Positions 41,194 to 53,011 of a DNA stretch of 64,000 bases are shown in pieces. A program made the translations under genes and the position numbers. Under the pieces are notes generated by a model. That model made no database searches. It saw only the letters and a program-made list of their open reading frames with translations, and was not told the origin of the DNA. Within the stretch, counting starts at the first letter, position 1, and each line of letters begins with the position of its first letter. This DNA is from Oryzias latipes (lineage: Eukaryota > Chordata > Actinopteri > Beloniformes > Adrianichthyidae). The DNA is taken from assembly GCF_002234675.1 (NCBI RefSeq), contig NC_019867.2, forward strand, positions 30,850,747 to 30,914,746. Reading direction: 5' to 3'.

Positions 41194-44100
41194 CTCCTGT
41201 TGGACCTCCTGTTGGACCTCCTGTAGGACCTCCTGCGGGACCCCCTGTGGGACCCCCTGTGGGACCTCCTGTAGGACCTCCTGTTGGACCTCCTTTAGAA
41301 CCTCCTGTTGGGCCTCCTGTAGGACCTCCTGTGGGACCTCCTGTGGGACCTCCTGTGGGACCTCCTGTAGGACCTCCTGTAGGACCTCCTGTTGGACCTC
41401 CTGTAGGGCCTCCTGTTGGGCCTCCTGTAGGACCTCCTGTGGGACCTCCTGTAGGACCTCCTGTTGGACCTCCTGTAGGACCTCCTGTTGGACCTCCTGT
41501 GGGACCCCCTGTGGGACCCCCTGTGGGACCTCCTGTAGGACCTCCTGTAGGACCTCCTGTTGGACCTCCTGTAGGACCTCCTGTAGGACCTCCTGTTGGA
41601 CCTCCTGTAGGACCTCCTGTAGGACCTCCTGTTGGACCTCCTGTAGGACCTCCTGTTGGACCTCCTGTGGGACCCCCTGTGGGACCCCCTGTGGGACCTC
41701 CTGTGGGACCCCCTGTGGGACCTCCTGTGGGACCTCATGTTGGATCTCCTGTTGGACCTCCTGTTGGACCTCCTGTTGGATCTCCTGTTGGACCTCCTGT
41801 TGGACCTCCTGTGGGACCTCCTGCGGGACCTCCTGTGGGACCTCCTGTAGGACCTCCTGTTGAACCTCCTGTAGGACCTCCTGTTGGACCTCCTGTGGGA
41901 CCCCCTGTGGGACCCCCTGTGGGACCTCCTGTAGGACCTCCTGTAGGACCTCCTGTTGGACCTCCTGTAGGACCTCCTGTAGGACCTCCTGTTGGACCTC
42001 CTGTAGGACCTCCTGTAGGACCTCCTGTTGGACCTCCTGTAGGACCTCCTGTTGGACCTCCTGTGGGACCCCCTGTGGGACCTCCTGTGGGACCCCCTGT
42101 GGGACCTCCTGTGGGACCTCCTGTTGGATCTCCTGTTGGACCTCCTGTTGGACCTCCTGTTGGATCTCCTGTTGGACCTCCTGTGGGACCTCCTGTGGGA
42201 CCCCCTGTGGGACCTCCTGTGGGACCTCCTGTTGGACCTCCTGTAGGACCTCCTGTTGGACCTCCTGTTGGACCTCCTGTAGGACCTCCTGTTGGACCTC
42301 CTGTAGGACCTCCTGTAGGACCTCCTGTTGGACCTCCTGTTGGACCTCCTGTAGGACCTCCTGTAGGACCTCCTGTTGGACCTCCTGTTGGACCTCCTGT
42401 TGGACCTCCTGTGGGACCTCCTGTGGGACCCCCTGTGGGACCTCCTGTGGGACCTCCTGTGGGACCTCCTGTTGGGCCTCCTGTAGGACCTCCTGTAGGA
42501 CCTCCTGTTGGACCTCCTGTTGGACCTCCTGTTGGACCTCCTGTAGGACCTCCTGTTGGACCTCCTGTAGGACCTCCTGTTGGGCCTCCTGTGGGACCTC
42601 CTGTGGGACCCCCTGTGGGACCTCCTGTGGGACCTCCTGTGGGACCTCCTGTGGGACCTCCTGTGGGACCTCCTGTTGGGCCTCCTGTTGGACCTCCTGT
42701 TGGACCTCCTGTAGGACCTCCTGTAGGACCTCCTGTTGGACCTCCTGTTGGACCTCCTGTTGGACCTCCTGTAAGACCTCCTGTTGGACCTCCTGTGGGA
42801 CCTCCTTTAGAACCTCCTGTTGGACCTCCTGTTGGACCTCCTGTAGGACCTCCTGTTGGGCCTCCTGCGGGACCTCCTGTGGGACCCCCTGTGGGACCCC
42901 CTGTGGGACCCCCTGTGGGACCTCCTGTAGGACCTCCTGTAGGACCTCCTGTTGGACCTCCTGTAGGACCTCCTGTAGGACCTCCTGTAGGACCTCCTGT
43001 TGGACCTCCTGTAGGACCTCCTGTTGGGCCTCCTGTAGGACCTCCTGTGGGACCTCCTGTGGGACCTCCTGTGGGACCTCCTGTGGGACCTCCTGTAGGA
43101 CCTCCTGTAGGACCTCCTGTTGGACCTCCTGTAGGGCCTCCTGTTGGGCCTCCTGTAGGACCTCCTGTGGGACCTCCTGTTGGACCTCCTGTTGGACCTC
43201 CTGTTGGACCTCCTGTAGGACCTCCTGTAGGACCTCCTGTTGGACCTCCTGTAGGGCCTCCTGTTGGGCCTCCTGTGGGACCTCCTGTGGGACCTCCTGT
43301 GGGACCCCCTGTGGGACCTCCTGTTGGGCCTCCTGTGGGACCTCCTGTATGACCTCCTGTGGGACCTCCTGTGGGACCTCCTGTGGGACCTCCTGTTGGA
43401 CCTCCTGTAGGACCTCCTGTAGGGCCTCCTGCGGGACCTCCTGTGGGACCCCCTGTGGGACCTCCTGTGGGACCTCCTGTTGGACCTCCTGTTGGACCTC
43501 CTGTAGGACCTCCTGTGGGATCTCCTGTAGGACCTCCTGTAGGACCTCCTGTTGGACCTCCTTTAGAACCTCCTGTTGGGCCTCCTGTAGGTCCTCCTGT
43601 GGGACCTCCTGTGGGACCTCCTGTGGGACCTCCTGTAGGACCTCCTGTAGGACCTCCTGTTGGACCTCCTGTAGGGCCTCCTGTTGGGCCTCCTGTAGGA
43701 CCTCCTGTGGGACCTCCTGTTGGACCTCCTGTTGGACCTCCTGTTGGACCTCCTGTAGGACCTCCTGTAGGACCTCCTGTTGGAGCTCCTGTAGGGCCTC
43801 CTGTTGGGCCTCCTGTGGGACCTCCTGTGGGACCTCCTGTGGGACCCCCTGTGGGACCTCCTGTTGGGCCTCCTGTGGGACCTCCTGTATGACCTCCTGT
43901 GGGACCTCCTGTGGGACCTCCTGTGGGACCTCCTGTTGGACCTCCTGTAGGACCTCCTGTAGGGCCTCCTGTTGGACCTCCTGTTGGGCCTCCTGTTGGG
44001 CCTCCTGTGGGACCTCCTGTGGGACCCCCTGTGGGACCTCCTGTGGGACCTCCTGTGGGACCTCCTGCTGGACCTCCTGTTGGACCTCCTGTAGGACCTC

Positions 44101-45390
44101 CTGTGGGATCTCCTGTAGGACCTCCTGTTGGACCTCCTTTAGAACCTCCTGTTGGACCTCCTGTTGGATCTCCTGTAGGACCTCCTGTAGGACCTCCTTT
44201 AGAACCTCCTGTTGCACCTCCTGTAGGGCCTCCTGTTGGACCTCCTGTAGGACCTCCTGTAGGACCTCCTTTAGAACCTCCTGTTGCACCTCCTGTAGGG
44301 CCTCCTGTAGGACCTCCTGTAGGACCTCCTGTTGGACCTCCTTTAGAACCTCCTGTTGGACCTCCTGTTGGATCTCCTGTAGGACCTCCTGTAGGACCTC
44401 CTTTAGAACCTCCTGTTGCACCTCCTGTAGGGCCTCCTGTAGGACCTCCTGTAGGACCTCCTGTTGGACCTCCTTTAGAACCTCCTGTTGGACCTCCTGT
44501 TGGATCTCCTGTAGGACCTCCTGTAGGACCTCCTTTAGAACCTCCTGTTGCACCTCTTGTTGGGCCTCCTGTTGGGCCTCCTGTGGGACCTCCTGTGGGA
44601 CCCCCTGTGGGACCTCCTGTGGGACCTCCTGTGGGACCTCCTGTTGGACCTCCTGTTGGACCTCCTGTGGGACCTCCTGTAGGACCTCCTTTAGAACCTC
44701 CTGTTGCACCTCCTGTAGGGCCTCCTGTAGGACCTCCTGTAGGACCTCCTTTAGAACCTCCTGTTGGACCTCCTGTTGGATCTCCTGTAGGACCTCCTGT
44801 AGGACCTCCTTTAGAACCTCCTGTTGCACCTCCTGTAGGGCCTCCTGTAGGACCTCCTGTGGGACCTCCTGTTGGACCTCCTGTTGGACCTCCTGTGGGA
44901 CCTCCTGTGGGACCTCCTGTAGGACCTCCTGTAGGGCCTCCTGTTGGACCTCCTGTTGGGCCTCCTGTTGGGCCTCCTGTGGGACCTCCTGTGGGACCCC
45001 CTGTGGGACCTCCTGTGGGACCTCCTGTGGGACCTCCTGTTGGACCTCCTGTTGGACCTCCTGTAGGACCTCCTGTGGGACCTCCTGTGGGACCTCCTGT
45101 TGGACCTCCTGTTGGATCTCCTGTAGGACCTCCTGTAGGGCCTCCTGTTGGACCTCCTGTTGGGCCTCCTGTTGGGCCTCCTGTGGGACCTCCTGTTGGA
45201 CCTCCTGTAGGACATCCTGTGGGATCTCCTGTAGGACCTCCTGTAGGACCTCCTTTAGAACCTCCTGTTGCACCTCCTGTAGGACCTCCTGTAGGACCCT
45301 CCTGTTGGACCTCCTGTAGGACCTCCTTTAGAACCTCCTGTTGCACCTCCTGTAGGATCTCCTGTAGAACCACCTGTTGAACCTCCTCCT
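41194..45390. repeat. 4.2-kb minisatellite of a 12-bp unit
   Basis: About 350 units of CCTCCTGTNGGA. Variants (GGG, GTA, GTT, TTTAGAA, CCCC) are arranged in higher-order blocks. The TTTAGAA pattern recurs at 132 bp (44341 and 44473). A long block containing the only GTATGA variants recurs exactly 540 bp apart (43081-43360 and 43621-43900). Because 12 is a multiple of three and the unit lacks stops, long frames exist on both strands: Pro-Pro-Val-Gly (41247-43352) and Ser-Cys-Gly-Thr (43349-45319) on plus; Gln-Glu-Val (41155-45273) and Gly-Gly-Pro-Thr (41735-45466) on minus. One extra base near 45297 shifts the phase. No splice or promoter context supports coding, so I annotate it as repeat DNA. 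Confidence 0.95.
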
Positions 45391-47774
45391 GAACCGTTTT
45401 CAACCCTTTTACGGGCTGCGGCTCCTCGGCACAGCAGACGTTCCAGGAGCTGCTTAAAAACAACATCCTGAAGTTGAGGCCAACACCTTAGAAGAAGGTG
45501 AAATCAGTTCAATCATTAAACAACCCCCCCGCTTACCGGGTGTAAAAGTAAATTATGGGATGGTGAAGGAAATTGTGCTCCAAAGTAAACAGCCAACGTT
45601 CAGCAGGAGGTTCTCCTCCAACAGACAGACTGAAGCCAGAGTCTGAGATGAAAGGGTTCCGCTCTGCCGTGTTCGGGCCTGCAGAGATGGACTCTGGTAT
45701 TTTGGACCCTGAGGGGGGTTCTGCAGCGGGCAGCTGATGCATGCTGGGACATCAGCTCCTCGCACTGTACAGGAGCTGCTGGTTCATAATTATCTGTGAT
45801 TGCCGTAGTTTCTTCTCCTTCCTGGCAGAAAAGCACAGTTCCCATGCTGCTGCCAAACCGTTATGGAAGTGGAACCATAGTGCAGGTTTCCTGGTTCTGG
45901 GGGAACTGTGTTATATTGGACCGTCTGTAAACAAGCTGATAAAACCGTGGAGCTTCACAGAAGTGGCCCATGTTTGAGTGACACCTGTGACCTTTACATC
46001 ACAGCAACAAGAGGAGCTGCAGTCATTTTCTGTCATGACGAGGTTCCTCTGAGGCCAAAACATAACGAGGACGAAGTGACAGAGTTTTTAATGAGAAACT
46101 TCCTCTGTTTATGAATTCATGATCACAGAAGTTCAGGTCTGAACTCAGCTTTGTCGTTCTGAACTAACGGGACTGAACGGGACTAAATAGAAGTCTGATT
46201 TTGTGTTTGCCTCTTTTCTCAGGGAGGAAAATCCAAACTTTCCTCCTGTGTGGGTACGACATCAATAGAAGATCACCCAATTGGACATGAATGCAAGTCA
46301 TTCAATGAATTAAGAACCAGTACAAATGTAACTGAGGTTAAAAATAACAGAGCAAACATGAGCCGACATCCTGACTTTCTGACTACTGCAGAGAAAAACT
46401 TCAGTTTATAAAACACAACAAAGTTCTCACAGACGTTTGAACATTTCCAGTTACTGTTGACTAATAAGAAATAAAAGAAGAAAATATGTTTTTGTTGGAA
46501 TAATCTGGACTAAATAGAAGCATTAGAGTCATTCTGTGTGATGATTCCTGTTTTTGTAGAGTGCCTTGAATGAGCTTTAAATCAGTTTCCAGTCAGGTCA
46601 GAATCAGACTTTAAATGACCTTGAATCTGTTTTGATTCACAATGGAATCAGTTTTAAATCTGCCCTAAATGGTTATTAATCTACACTGAATTAACCTTGA
46701 ATCAGTTTCATATCAGCCTTGAAGCAGCTTAAAACCAAATTGAAATAATTGAGTTTAATAACTTTAATAAGTTTTTATTTGGTTTGAATAAAGCTAGAAA
46801 TTGTTTAATTGATTCCGTATTTAATCCCCCTGGAATCCTCCGTAACCCACTGATGTTCTTCTGTTACATCAGTGTAGCAGAAGAATATTAGAAATGTGAT
46901 CTATGGTCAGGATCTTTATCAAAAAACAAACTAAACTCCAAACCAAAAACCACTGCTGTAGGCAGGCAGAGATCTACAGTCAACCAACTCTTGGAAGTAC
47001 AACGTTTACCAGGAGTATTCAGGTAAATGTACTTCCCACCTCACTTCATTATCTCACACACACTCAAGTCACAGTCGGCCCAAAGGTCGCACCAACTTTC
47101 AGGTGGTCCGTCTGGAGGTCGGGTCCATATTCAGTGCATGATGAGACAGAACCGGGTCCAAACTCTGGTGGAAAAGCTTTCCCTTCATCAGAATCCACTT
47201 TCAACAACAACAGACGTCAGAGGCAGAGACGGTGAAAAACTGCCGCAGTGGATCAAAGTTCTGCCGCTTTTCCGGGTTTCAGCTTCCAGAACAAACCTCA
47301 GTACAGACTCTGCTGCTCACACCACAGAGTGGTAAAGATGTGGTTGCTGGTTCAGTTCCTGCTATGAATCCCTGCCTCTCAGTCTCACATGATGTGCATT
47401 CTGCAGCCCCCTGCAGCCACATGCACACGTCTGTAATGAAGTCCTCAGGAGTCCTGACTCTGTAAACCCTGTTCTGCCCCCCCGCCGCTCCTCCACATGT
47501 TTTTCCATCAGGCTCCGGCCTCCTTAATGAGGAGGGGAACGAGGAGCAGCTGGAGCTGGAAGCCATGAAGGTCCTGGAACCTGTGGATTTATGGACGCCT
47601 CTGCAGGCCCGTAAACCCTCCTCACATCTGGGAGGGGAGGCCCTGCATGCCTGCAACGGCGGGACAGGCGTCTGCATGTCTGCACGCCCTCATAAGTAGG
47701 TGGACGTGCAGCCGCCGCGCTCAGTGTCCGATTCTGCAGGTGGAGGACAGAGGTGGAGGCTGACAGACGGCAGC
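45391..47774. other. Region upstream of the SUEL-domain gene
   Basis: No supported gene. A minus-strand frame starting at 45466 (MLFLSSSWNVCCAEE) runs into the minisatellite, and another at 45600-45845 opens MGTVLFCQEGEETT. Neither has splice or homology support. A degenerate tandem repeat lies at 46558-46740. GC-richer DNA from 47450 to 47770 precedes the lectin-like gene and probably includes its promoter. Confidence 0.4.
46558..46740. repeat. Degenerate tandem repeat with TTGAATCAG/TTAAATC core
   Basis: About eight imperfect copies of a 20-25 bp unit combining CTTGAATCAG and TTTTAAATC, with many substitutions. Confidence 0.5.
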
Positions 47775-47805
47775 ATGGTCCCTCTGAGGCTGGTCGCCTT
47801 CGGCT
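47775..47805 (+). CDS. SUEL gene exon 1 (signal peptide start)
   Basis: MVPLRLVAFG, ATG in a GCAGCATGG context, donor GTGAGT, ends in phase 1. Confidence 0.7.
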
Positions 47806-48819
47806 GTGAGTATCGTCATGGTGGCATCATTCAGCAGCGTCACGTCAGAAAGGAGCGTCCGGTTCTGAGCTGCATGTCCGGTTCTGAGCTGCATGTCCGG
47901 TTCTGAGCTGCATGCCCGGTTCTTTGACCCCTGCTCCTCTGCAGAGCTGCTCCCTCCTGTGACGGCTGCTCTCTTGTGTTTCAGTGCTGGCTGCAGCCGG
48001 ATGTCTCGCTGGAGTTGCAGGTGAGTTTGGAGCAGACGCGGCAGCAGCAGACGCTGCAGCAGCAGACGCTGCACGTCTCTGGGCTGCTGAACGCTTCTTC
48101 TCCTTGTTCTTCATAGAAAAGTATCGCAGAATAACATCAGAAAAAGTCTCAACAGAGTTTCTGAACAAATAATGTTAAATGTTCGTCTGTGAGAAGTGTT
48201 AGATTCCATAAAATACTATCTTTTAATTTGATCCTGGTCGTGTTACCGCCTGTGTTTTTATTTTATTTCTTAAAAATACCATAAACAGTAATAATAATGA
48301 TTTACACTAGATTACACTTTTTTAAACAGTACAAGTGTTCAGAATTTTGTTTCTTCATGTTTATATTTTGTTTGGAGACAAACGTCTCTTTTCCTGCTGT
48401 GAAACACGCCATCAGGTCAGAAACCTGCCGTCAGCCGGCGTCCTGACGCTCATGTGGCGAGGATCAAATTATAGCAGAGTCGAAGGATTTCAAACTTTCC
48501 TTAGAGGATTTCAAATATTACTAAAAGTGAAATAATTGGTTTTATAAATGCAGAGAAATGTGAGATTCAAAACAACACAAACAGTATGCATTTTAAACTA
48601 AACATCATTTCATTTTTTAACATATTAGAACTGAGCAGGTGGCGTAGTGGTCAGCACTCTTTCTGCAAAGTCAGGTTTGAATCCCGGCTGGGACCTTTCT
48701 GTGTGTATTTTGCATCTTCTTTTCGTGCACGCGTGGATTTTTCTCAGGCTTCCTCCTACAATCCAAAAAGAAAACAGGCGTCGTAGGTTGATTCCAAAAT
48801 GTCCCTAGCTGTGTGTGTG

Positions 48820-48857
<38 letters not shown>

Positions 48858-48862
48858 GGGTG

Positions 48863-48894
<32 letters not shown>

Positions 48895-51373
48895 TGTGCC
48901 CAACAGTACAGCTGGGATAGGCTCCAGCAGCCCTATGATCCAAAAATGGACTCAGGGTGTTTGGAAAAAGAATGGATGTTATAACTGATGGAAAGTCAAA
49001 GAAATAGGTTGTAAAAACATTAGAATGTGATGTTTTAAGTGTAGTAACATTGTTTTGGGAGGATCTGCCTCCCTGCTGTCTAACGGACTCTAGAATAAAG
49101 TAGAAACCAGAAAAAAAGCAGAGGAAGCTGTTCAGCTGTCAGTGACAGACGTGAGTTTATCTTCAGTCCAACACTGGAAAATGTCAGATCTATAATTAAA
49201 TAAAAAGATTTTAAACCTTTTAAACTATTTTTGATGTTTTTCTGTGGTTTCATTGTGTTGTTCTTTCATCATCAGCATCATGTTGTGTGTTTGTGTCTCC
49301 AAACAGAGGCCGAGGTTGTGTACGCGTGTCTCAATGAAACTGCTCACATGTCCTGTGGTAAGAAACAGACCCCCCCCCCCTCCCCATCATAAATGAGTGA
49401 CAAATGAAGCTGGGGCGGGGCGTTTGGGGGTCAGGCTTACAGGTGGACAGAGGGTGGAGCCTTTCAGGTGATGTTACCTGCAGCAGAAATACTTTTTGTG
49501 ACGTCACACCTTTGGTTGAAAAAAGAAAAAGAATCTGGAGTCGGGTGCAGTACCTCCCAGAACCACCAGGGGCGTTTCTACACAAACAGACTCTGAAACA
49601 GAGGGAACGATTTTAATGTGTGTTTTTCAACACAGCCGCATTGCTAAACTACAAACTCTACAACCACACTAGTGGGCGTGTCCCAACGACCCTCTGGCTT
49701 GTTGGCCCCGCCTTTTAGTGTGTGTTTGTCCAGAGCGAGGTGGTGATCCAAACCATAATGGTCATGATGCTGCAGTGGATTCTCATTTCAGCTGCTGCTT
49801 GGCTCAGAGGTTGCAGCTGACTTGGGTGGAGGGGTGGAGTCATCCTGAGGCATCAGGTCGTCACATGACATCCCCGCCTTCTGACTCTCCCGCAGATGGC
49901 GGCAGCCAGATACACCTGAACCACATCCTGTACAAGGTGGGGGTGGGGACGAGATGCGGCGAGGGGAAAAAACACCCGGACGACGGACCCGACGCCTTCT
50001 GCTCCTTCCCGTGGGCCGAGATGGTGGTGGAGGACCTGTAAGGACTGTAGTACTGCAGCAGAAAGTACTCGCTTTGAGTGTACTACAAGGATACTTAGTC
50101 CGTAGTAGAAGTGAGGCAGCATGCTTGAAGTTTACTTTTTATGTACTATCAATATAGTATATAAGAAGTATTCAGTTGGTATATGTCCTTCACCACACAT
50201 ACATGGTATGTAGTATACTTGCTATACTTATACTTCATAAAGTAAACTTTTAGTGTACTACTCTTTGCTAAGAGGCTGCACAAGCCTTGATAGGGAGGGA
50301 GGCACCAGACCCCACCTTTAAAGGATTCAAACCCACAACCTCCCAGCAAACACTGAACTGCCTCTTCAGGGATAAACTCAGAACTTCAATCTGGTCTTCT
50401 TCTCCTCGTCTATTGGTGGACGTAGAAAAGAACGCCAGTCCCCACAAAAAAACGCCCAAAAAGGTTCATCAGTGAATAATTATTAGTGATAATTAATCCT
50501 TCAGTGTTTATCACTTCCTTTTTATGATTAAAAGTCTCATTTTGAGGCAGTTTTAATGACATTACATCCATCATTTTCACAGTCAGCCAGAGCGAAACAT
50601 CAAATAAACCCTTATTAAACTTTATTAGCAACCACACAAAAACAAACGTAAGCTCACATGCCCCCCCCCCCCCCTTACCCTTAAAACATCAGGATCAATT
50701 AAAACAAAACCAAAAGGGAAAAAAGATCAGTAAATTCTAGAGGTTGTGGTATTGTGATGAACATTGGAAATAGTTCTTGTATTTTTACCTTTCCTGTATT
50801 TAGGTGAGCGGTAACACACACACATTTCCCACGTGTCGGATCAAGAAAGTACTTCTGATTCTGAAAAGACGTTAAAAACGAGTCTAAGTAACTGAGATTG
50901 TAGATTGTGAAGCCGGACAGAAGAAGTCTGGAACGAGGAAACCACGTTGAAGTTGCAGGTTTTGTTCCTGGACAGAAGGATTGTGGGTATTTGCAGAGCA
51001 GACGTGTGAGGCGTTTTGTCTTGACCTGTCCTCCCTGCAGCTGTAGCAGGAAGAGGTCCTGCCGGGTCCCCGTCACAGAGCTGGTGTTCGGGGAATACCC
51101 CTGTAAAGAGGAGACCAGGTACCTGGAGGTGTCCTACACCTGCCTCCAACCAACTCCTCCTCCTCCTCCTCCTCCTCCAACCAAACCCGACTGTACGTAA
51201 CATTTTGCGGTACACAATTAAATCACAATCAAACTAAATGTCTGTTGGAAGCTTAAAGAGATGAGGTGAACTCAGGATCTGGTTCAGAAATGTTCTCCAG
51301 ACCTCCAGGAAGCGTGTTTGGAAAGACTTTGTGTTTGTCTGCAGGTAAGGAGAAAGAACCCAGTGAGGTCTGA
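47775..51373 (+). CDS. Secreted single SUEL/galactose-binding-lectin domain protein (6 exons)
   Basis: Exons 47775-47805, 47985-48020, 49307-49357, 49896-50037, 51041-51192 and 51345-51373 join in frame to 441 nt, 146 residues. Residues 1-23 form a signal peptide (MVPLRLVAFGLLAAAGCLAG). The rest is one SUEL domain with paired cysteines: VVYACLNETAHMSCG, IHLNHILYKVGVGTRC, HPDDGPDAFCSFPWAEMV, CSRKRSCRVPVTELVFGEY, PCKEETRYLEVSYTC. A proline run and CKEKEPSEV follow. Fish rhamnose-binding lectins normally have YGR and DPC..T.KYL sugar-contact motifs. Here they read YKV and PCKEETRYL, so sugar binding may be altered. Last exon choice: GTACGT is a strong donor, otherwise translation stops five bases later (TAA) with almost the same product. 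No transmembrane segment is seen, so it is probably secreted. Confidence 0.8.
47985..48020 (+). CDS. SUEL gene exon 2 (signal peptide end)
   Basis: 36 bp encoding LLAAAGCLAGVA, between a TTTCAG acceptor and a GTGAGT donor. Confidence 0.7.
48628..48985 (+). mobile_element. V-SINE-like tRNA-derived SINE with internal GT microsatellite
   Basis: A box (AGGTGGCGTAGTGG), B box (GGTTTGAATCCCGG), the body TGGGACCTTTCTGTGTG and the deeply conserved core AGCTGGGATAGGCTCCAGCA near the 3' end. A (GT)n tract fills 48818-48897. It lies in SUEL intron 2. Confidence 0.8.
48818..48897. repeat. (GT)n microsatellite
   Basis: Nearly pure TG/GTGTGG repeats inside the SINE. Confidence 0.9.
49307..49357 (+). CDS. 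SUEL gene exon 3
   Basis: 51 bp encoding EAEVVYACLNETAHMSC, the first two conserved cysteines of the domain. Phase 1 on both sides. Confidence 0.78.
49896..50037 (+). CDS. SUEL gene exon 4
   Basis: 142 bp encoding GGSQIHLNHILYKVGVGTRC, then HPDDGPDAFCSFPWAEMVVE. Phase 1 in, 2 out. Confidence 0.85.
50085..50262. repeat. Foldback repeat
   Basis: GAAGTTTACTTTTTATG near 50128 pairs with CATAAAGTAAACTTTT near 50236. Several AGTATAC/GTATACT motifs lie between. Probably a MITE-like foldback in SUEL intron 4. Confidence 0.5.
51041..51192 (+). CDS. SUEL gene exon 5
   Basis: CSRKRSCRVPVTELVFGEYP, TRYLEVSYTC and a proline run from a CTC-type microsatellite. Donor GTACGT. Confidence 0.85.
51345..51373 (+). 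CDS. SUEL gene exon 6 (last)
   Basis: Encodes KEKEPSEV and a TGA stop after a TTTGTCTGCAG acceptor. The reading phase fits exon 5. Confidence 0.6.
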
Positions 51374-51586
51374 TGCTCCGCAGGAAGACCACATGTGTCT
51401 CTGAGTCTGCAGCTCGCTGCGTTTCTGTGCTGCAGAGCAACACGCTTCATGTCTGTGAAGAGGCACACGCTTCCTCACAGGAGGCGGGGCCTTTCATCCC
51501 AAGGGTCCTGAAGGTTTTCCCTGTTCTGCATCTGTCATTGTTACAGTGATGTCATCGTCTGCTTTTGTACTCTAAACAATGAAAAC

Positions 51587-51592
51587 AATAAA
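51587..51592 (+). terminator. Polyadenylation signal of the SUEL gene
   Basis: AATAAA about 215 bases after the predicted stop, followed by a GT-containing stretch. Confidence 0.6.
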
Positions 51593-52984
51593 CATGTAAA
51601 CACAACAGACGTGTGCGATTATCTTCAAACTCACACTAAAACCTGTGCTGATATAATCAATACCACATTTCCTAAATAATTGTTATTTATCAGATAAAAA
51701 GGCCAATTATTATACAACTTTTCTCCTTAATTGTTTGACTAACAAACTTTTCTCCATGAGACGATAATGTTCAGTCTGCAGAATCCTGATTTTCAGCTGA
51801 AGTTTGAAAGTTTTCATTTAAACCAAGAAGAAAACCTTTGTATTTATTTATTTATTATAATATAGAATAAAGGGCAGGAAACAGAGATCTTCAGAATTTC
51901 GGTTTTTGGAGATTGATTTTTCTAATTATTTATATACTTCTTTTGTACTCTAACAGCAAATTGTGATCATATCTGATTGTGTGTTTGCTGGAGGTTGTGT
52001 TGTTGCTAACAGCCTCATCTCACACCAAACAAGAAACAAGATTCTGAACTTTTATCTGACACTGAAATGTGTCCGATCTTCGATCTAAACTTTGATTTAT
52101 GCAAAACTTGATGTTACCACTGTCCCTTTTAACCCAATGTTACACTTAAATAAAAAAAAAAAAAAAAACGATGGACTCACTTTTTACCTTTTCAGAAGAT
52201 ATTCACATCCAGTTCCACCTTTATACCACAGGGTGGCGCCAAAAACATAAATAATTGAATACGGAAATAGTTTTCTATTTTAGTCTGAAAACAACACAGT
52301 AAACATTTGTGTTTGGCTTAGTGTTTTTAAAGATTTATGGCTTTTCTATTTCCAAAGTTTCATTTTTAATTTAGCTAAAACTGATTACAAGTGTTAATTT
52401 TAATATTATTCCTTCTCATTTCATCTCAGTTTACATTATTTGTATTGGTTTAGAGCAAAGTCATGTTTATTTAAAAAAAAAAATGGTTGACTATTTAACC
52501 CACAATGGGGAAATTTGGTCTCCGCATTTGACCCCTCCCCTGGGGGAGCAGTGAGCTGCAGACACAGCCGCGCTGTGGCACCATTTGGGGGTTCAATGTA
52601 TGATTCAATATATTAATTGTGTTAATATTATGTTAATTGTGTCATTCCATATTTTTGAGCAAGAAACACTTTTGATTCAGTGTTCATTGGTTTAAAGAGG
52701 AGAATCTGGTCAAAACGTGATTCCAGTGGCTCTGGTTTAGTTTCTAAGTTAAATGAATTGACTGCGCAGTTACGCTTAGTGGCCACTAGATGGAGACAAA
52801 AACGACATCTGCAGGAAGCGATGGTTGCGTTTATTTTGTTTTATCTACGTTTTTGAGCTTCTCTCGGTTTGTGAGTTTATGTGTTTTTATATAATGTTTT
52901 ATATATATATATATTTCTTAACCGTTTTGAAGCAATGTTTTCCCAGCATTGCCTTTAGTCATGGTGGAAATAACTTATATCAGT
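51593..52984. other. Region between the SUEL gene and gene B promoter
   Basis: AT-rich. It contains an A-rich run near 52150 and, at about 52484-52600, a common teleost repeat (AATGGGGAAATTTGGTCTCC, GGGGGAGCAGTGAGCTGCAG). No gene seen. Confidence 0.5.
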
Positions 52985-53011
52985 TTCGTTGTCGAGTCTT
53001 TTAGGGTGAAA

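Noticed and set aside
41194..45390. Possible CRISPR-like array
   Set aside because: Units are contiguous 12-mers with no spacers, and the DNA is vertebrate.
41155..45466. Very long frames (up to 1372 codons) over the 12-bp repeat array
   Set aside because: Any stop-free unit with a length divisible by three gives this in several frames on both strands. No promoter, splice site or non-repeat domain supports translation.
48628..48720. Possible tRNA gene in the lectin-like gene intron
   Set aside because: The sequence continues into the conserved V-SINE-like core and tail.
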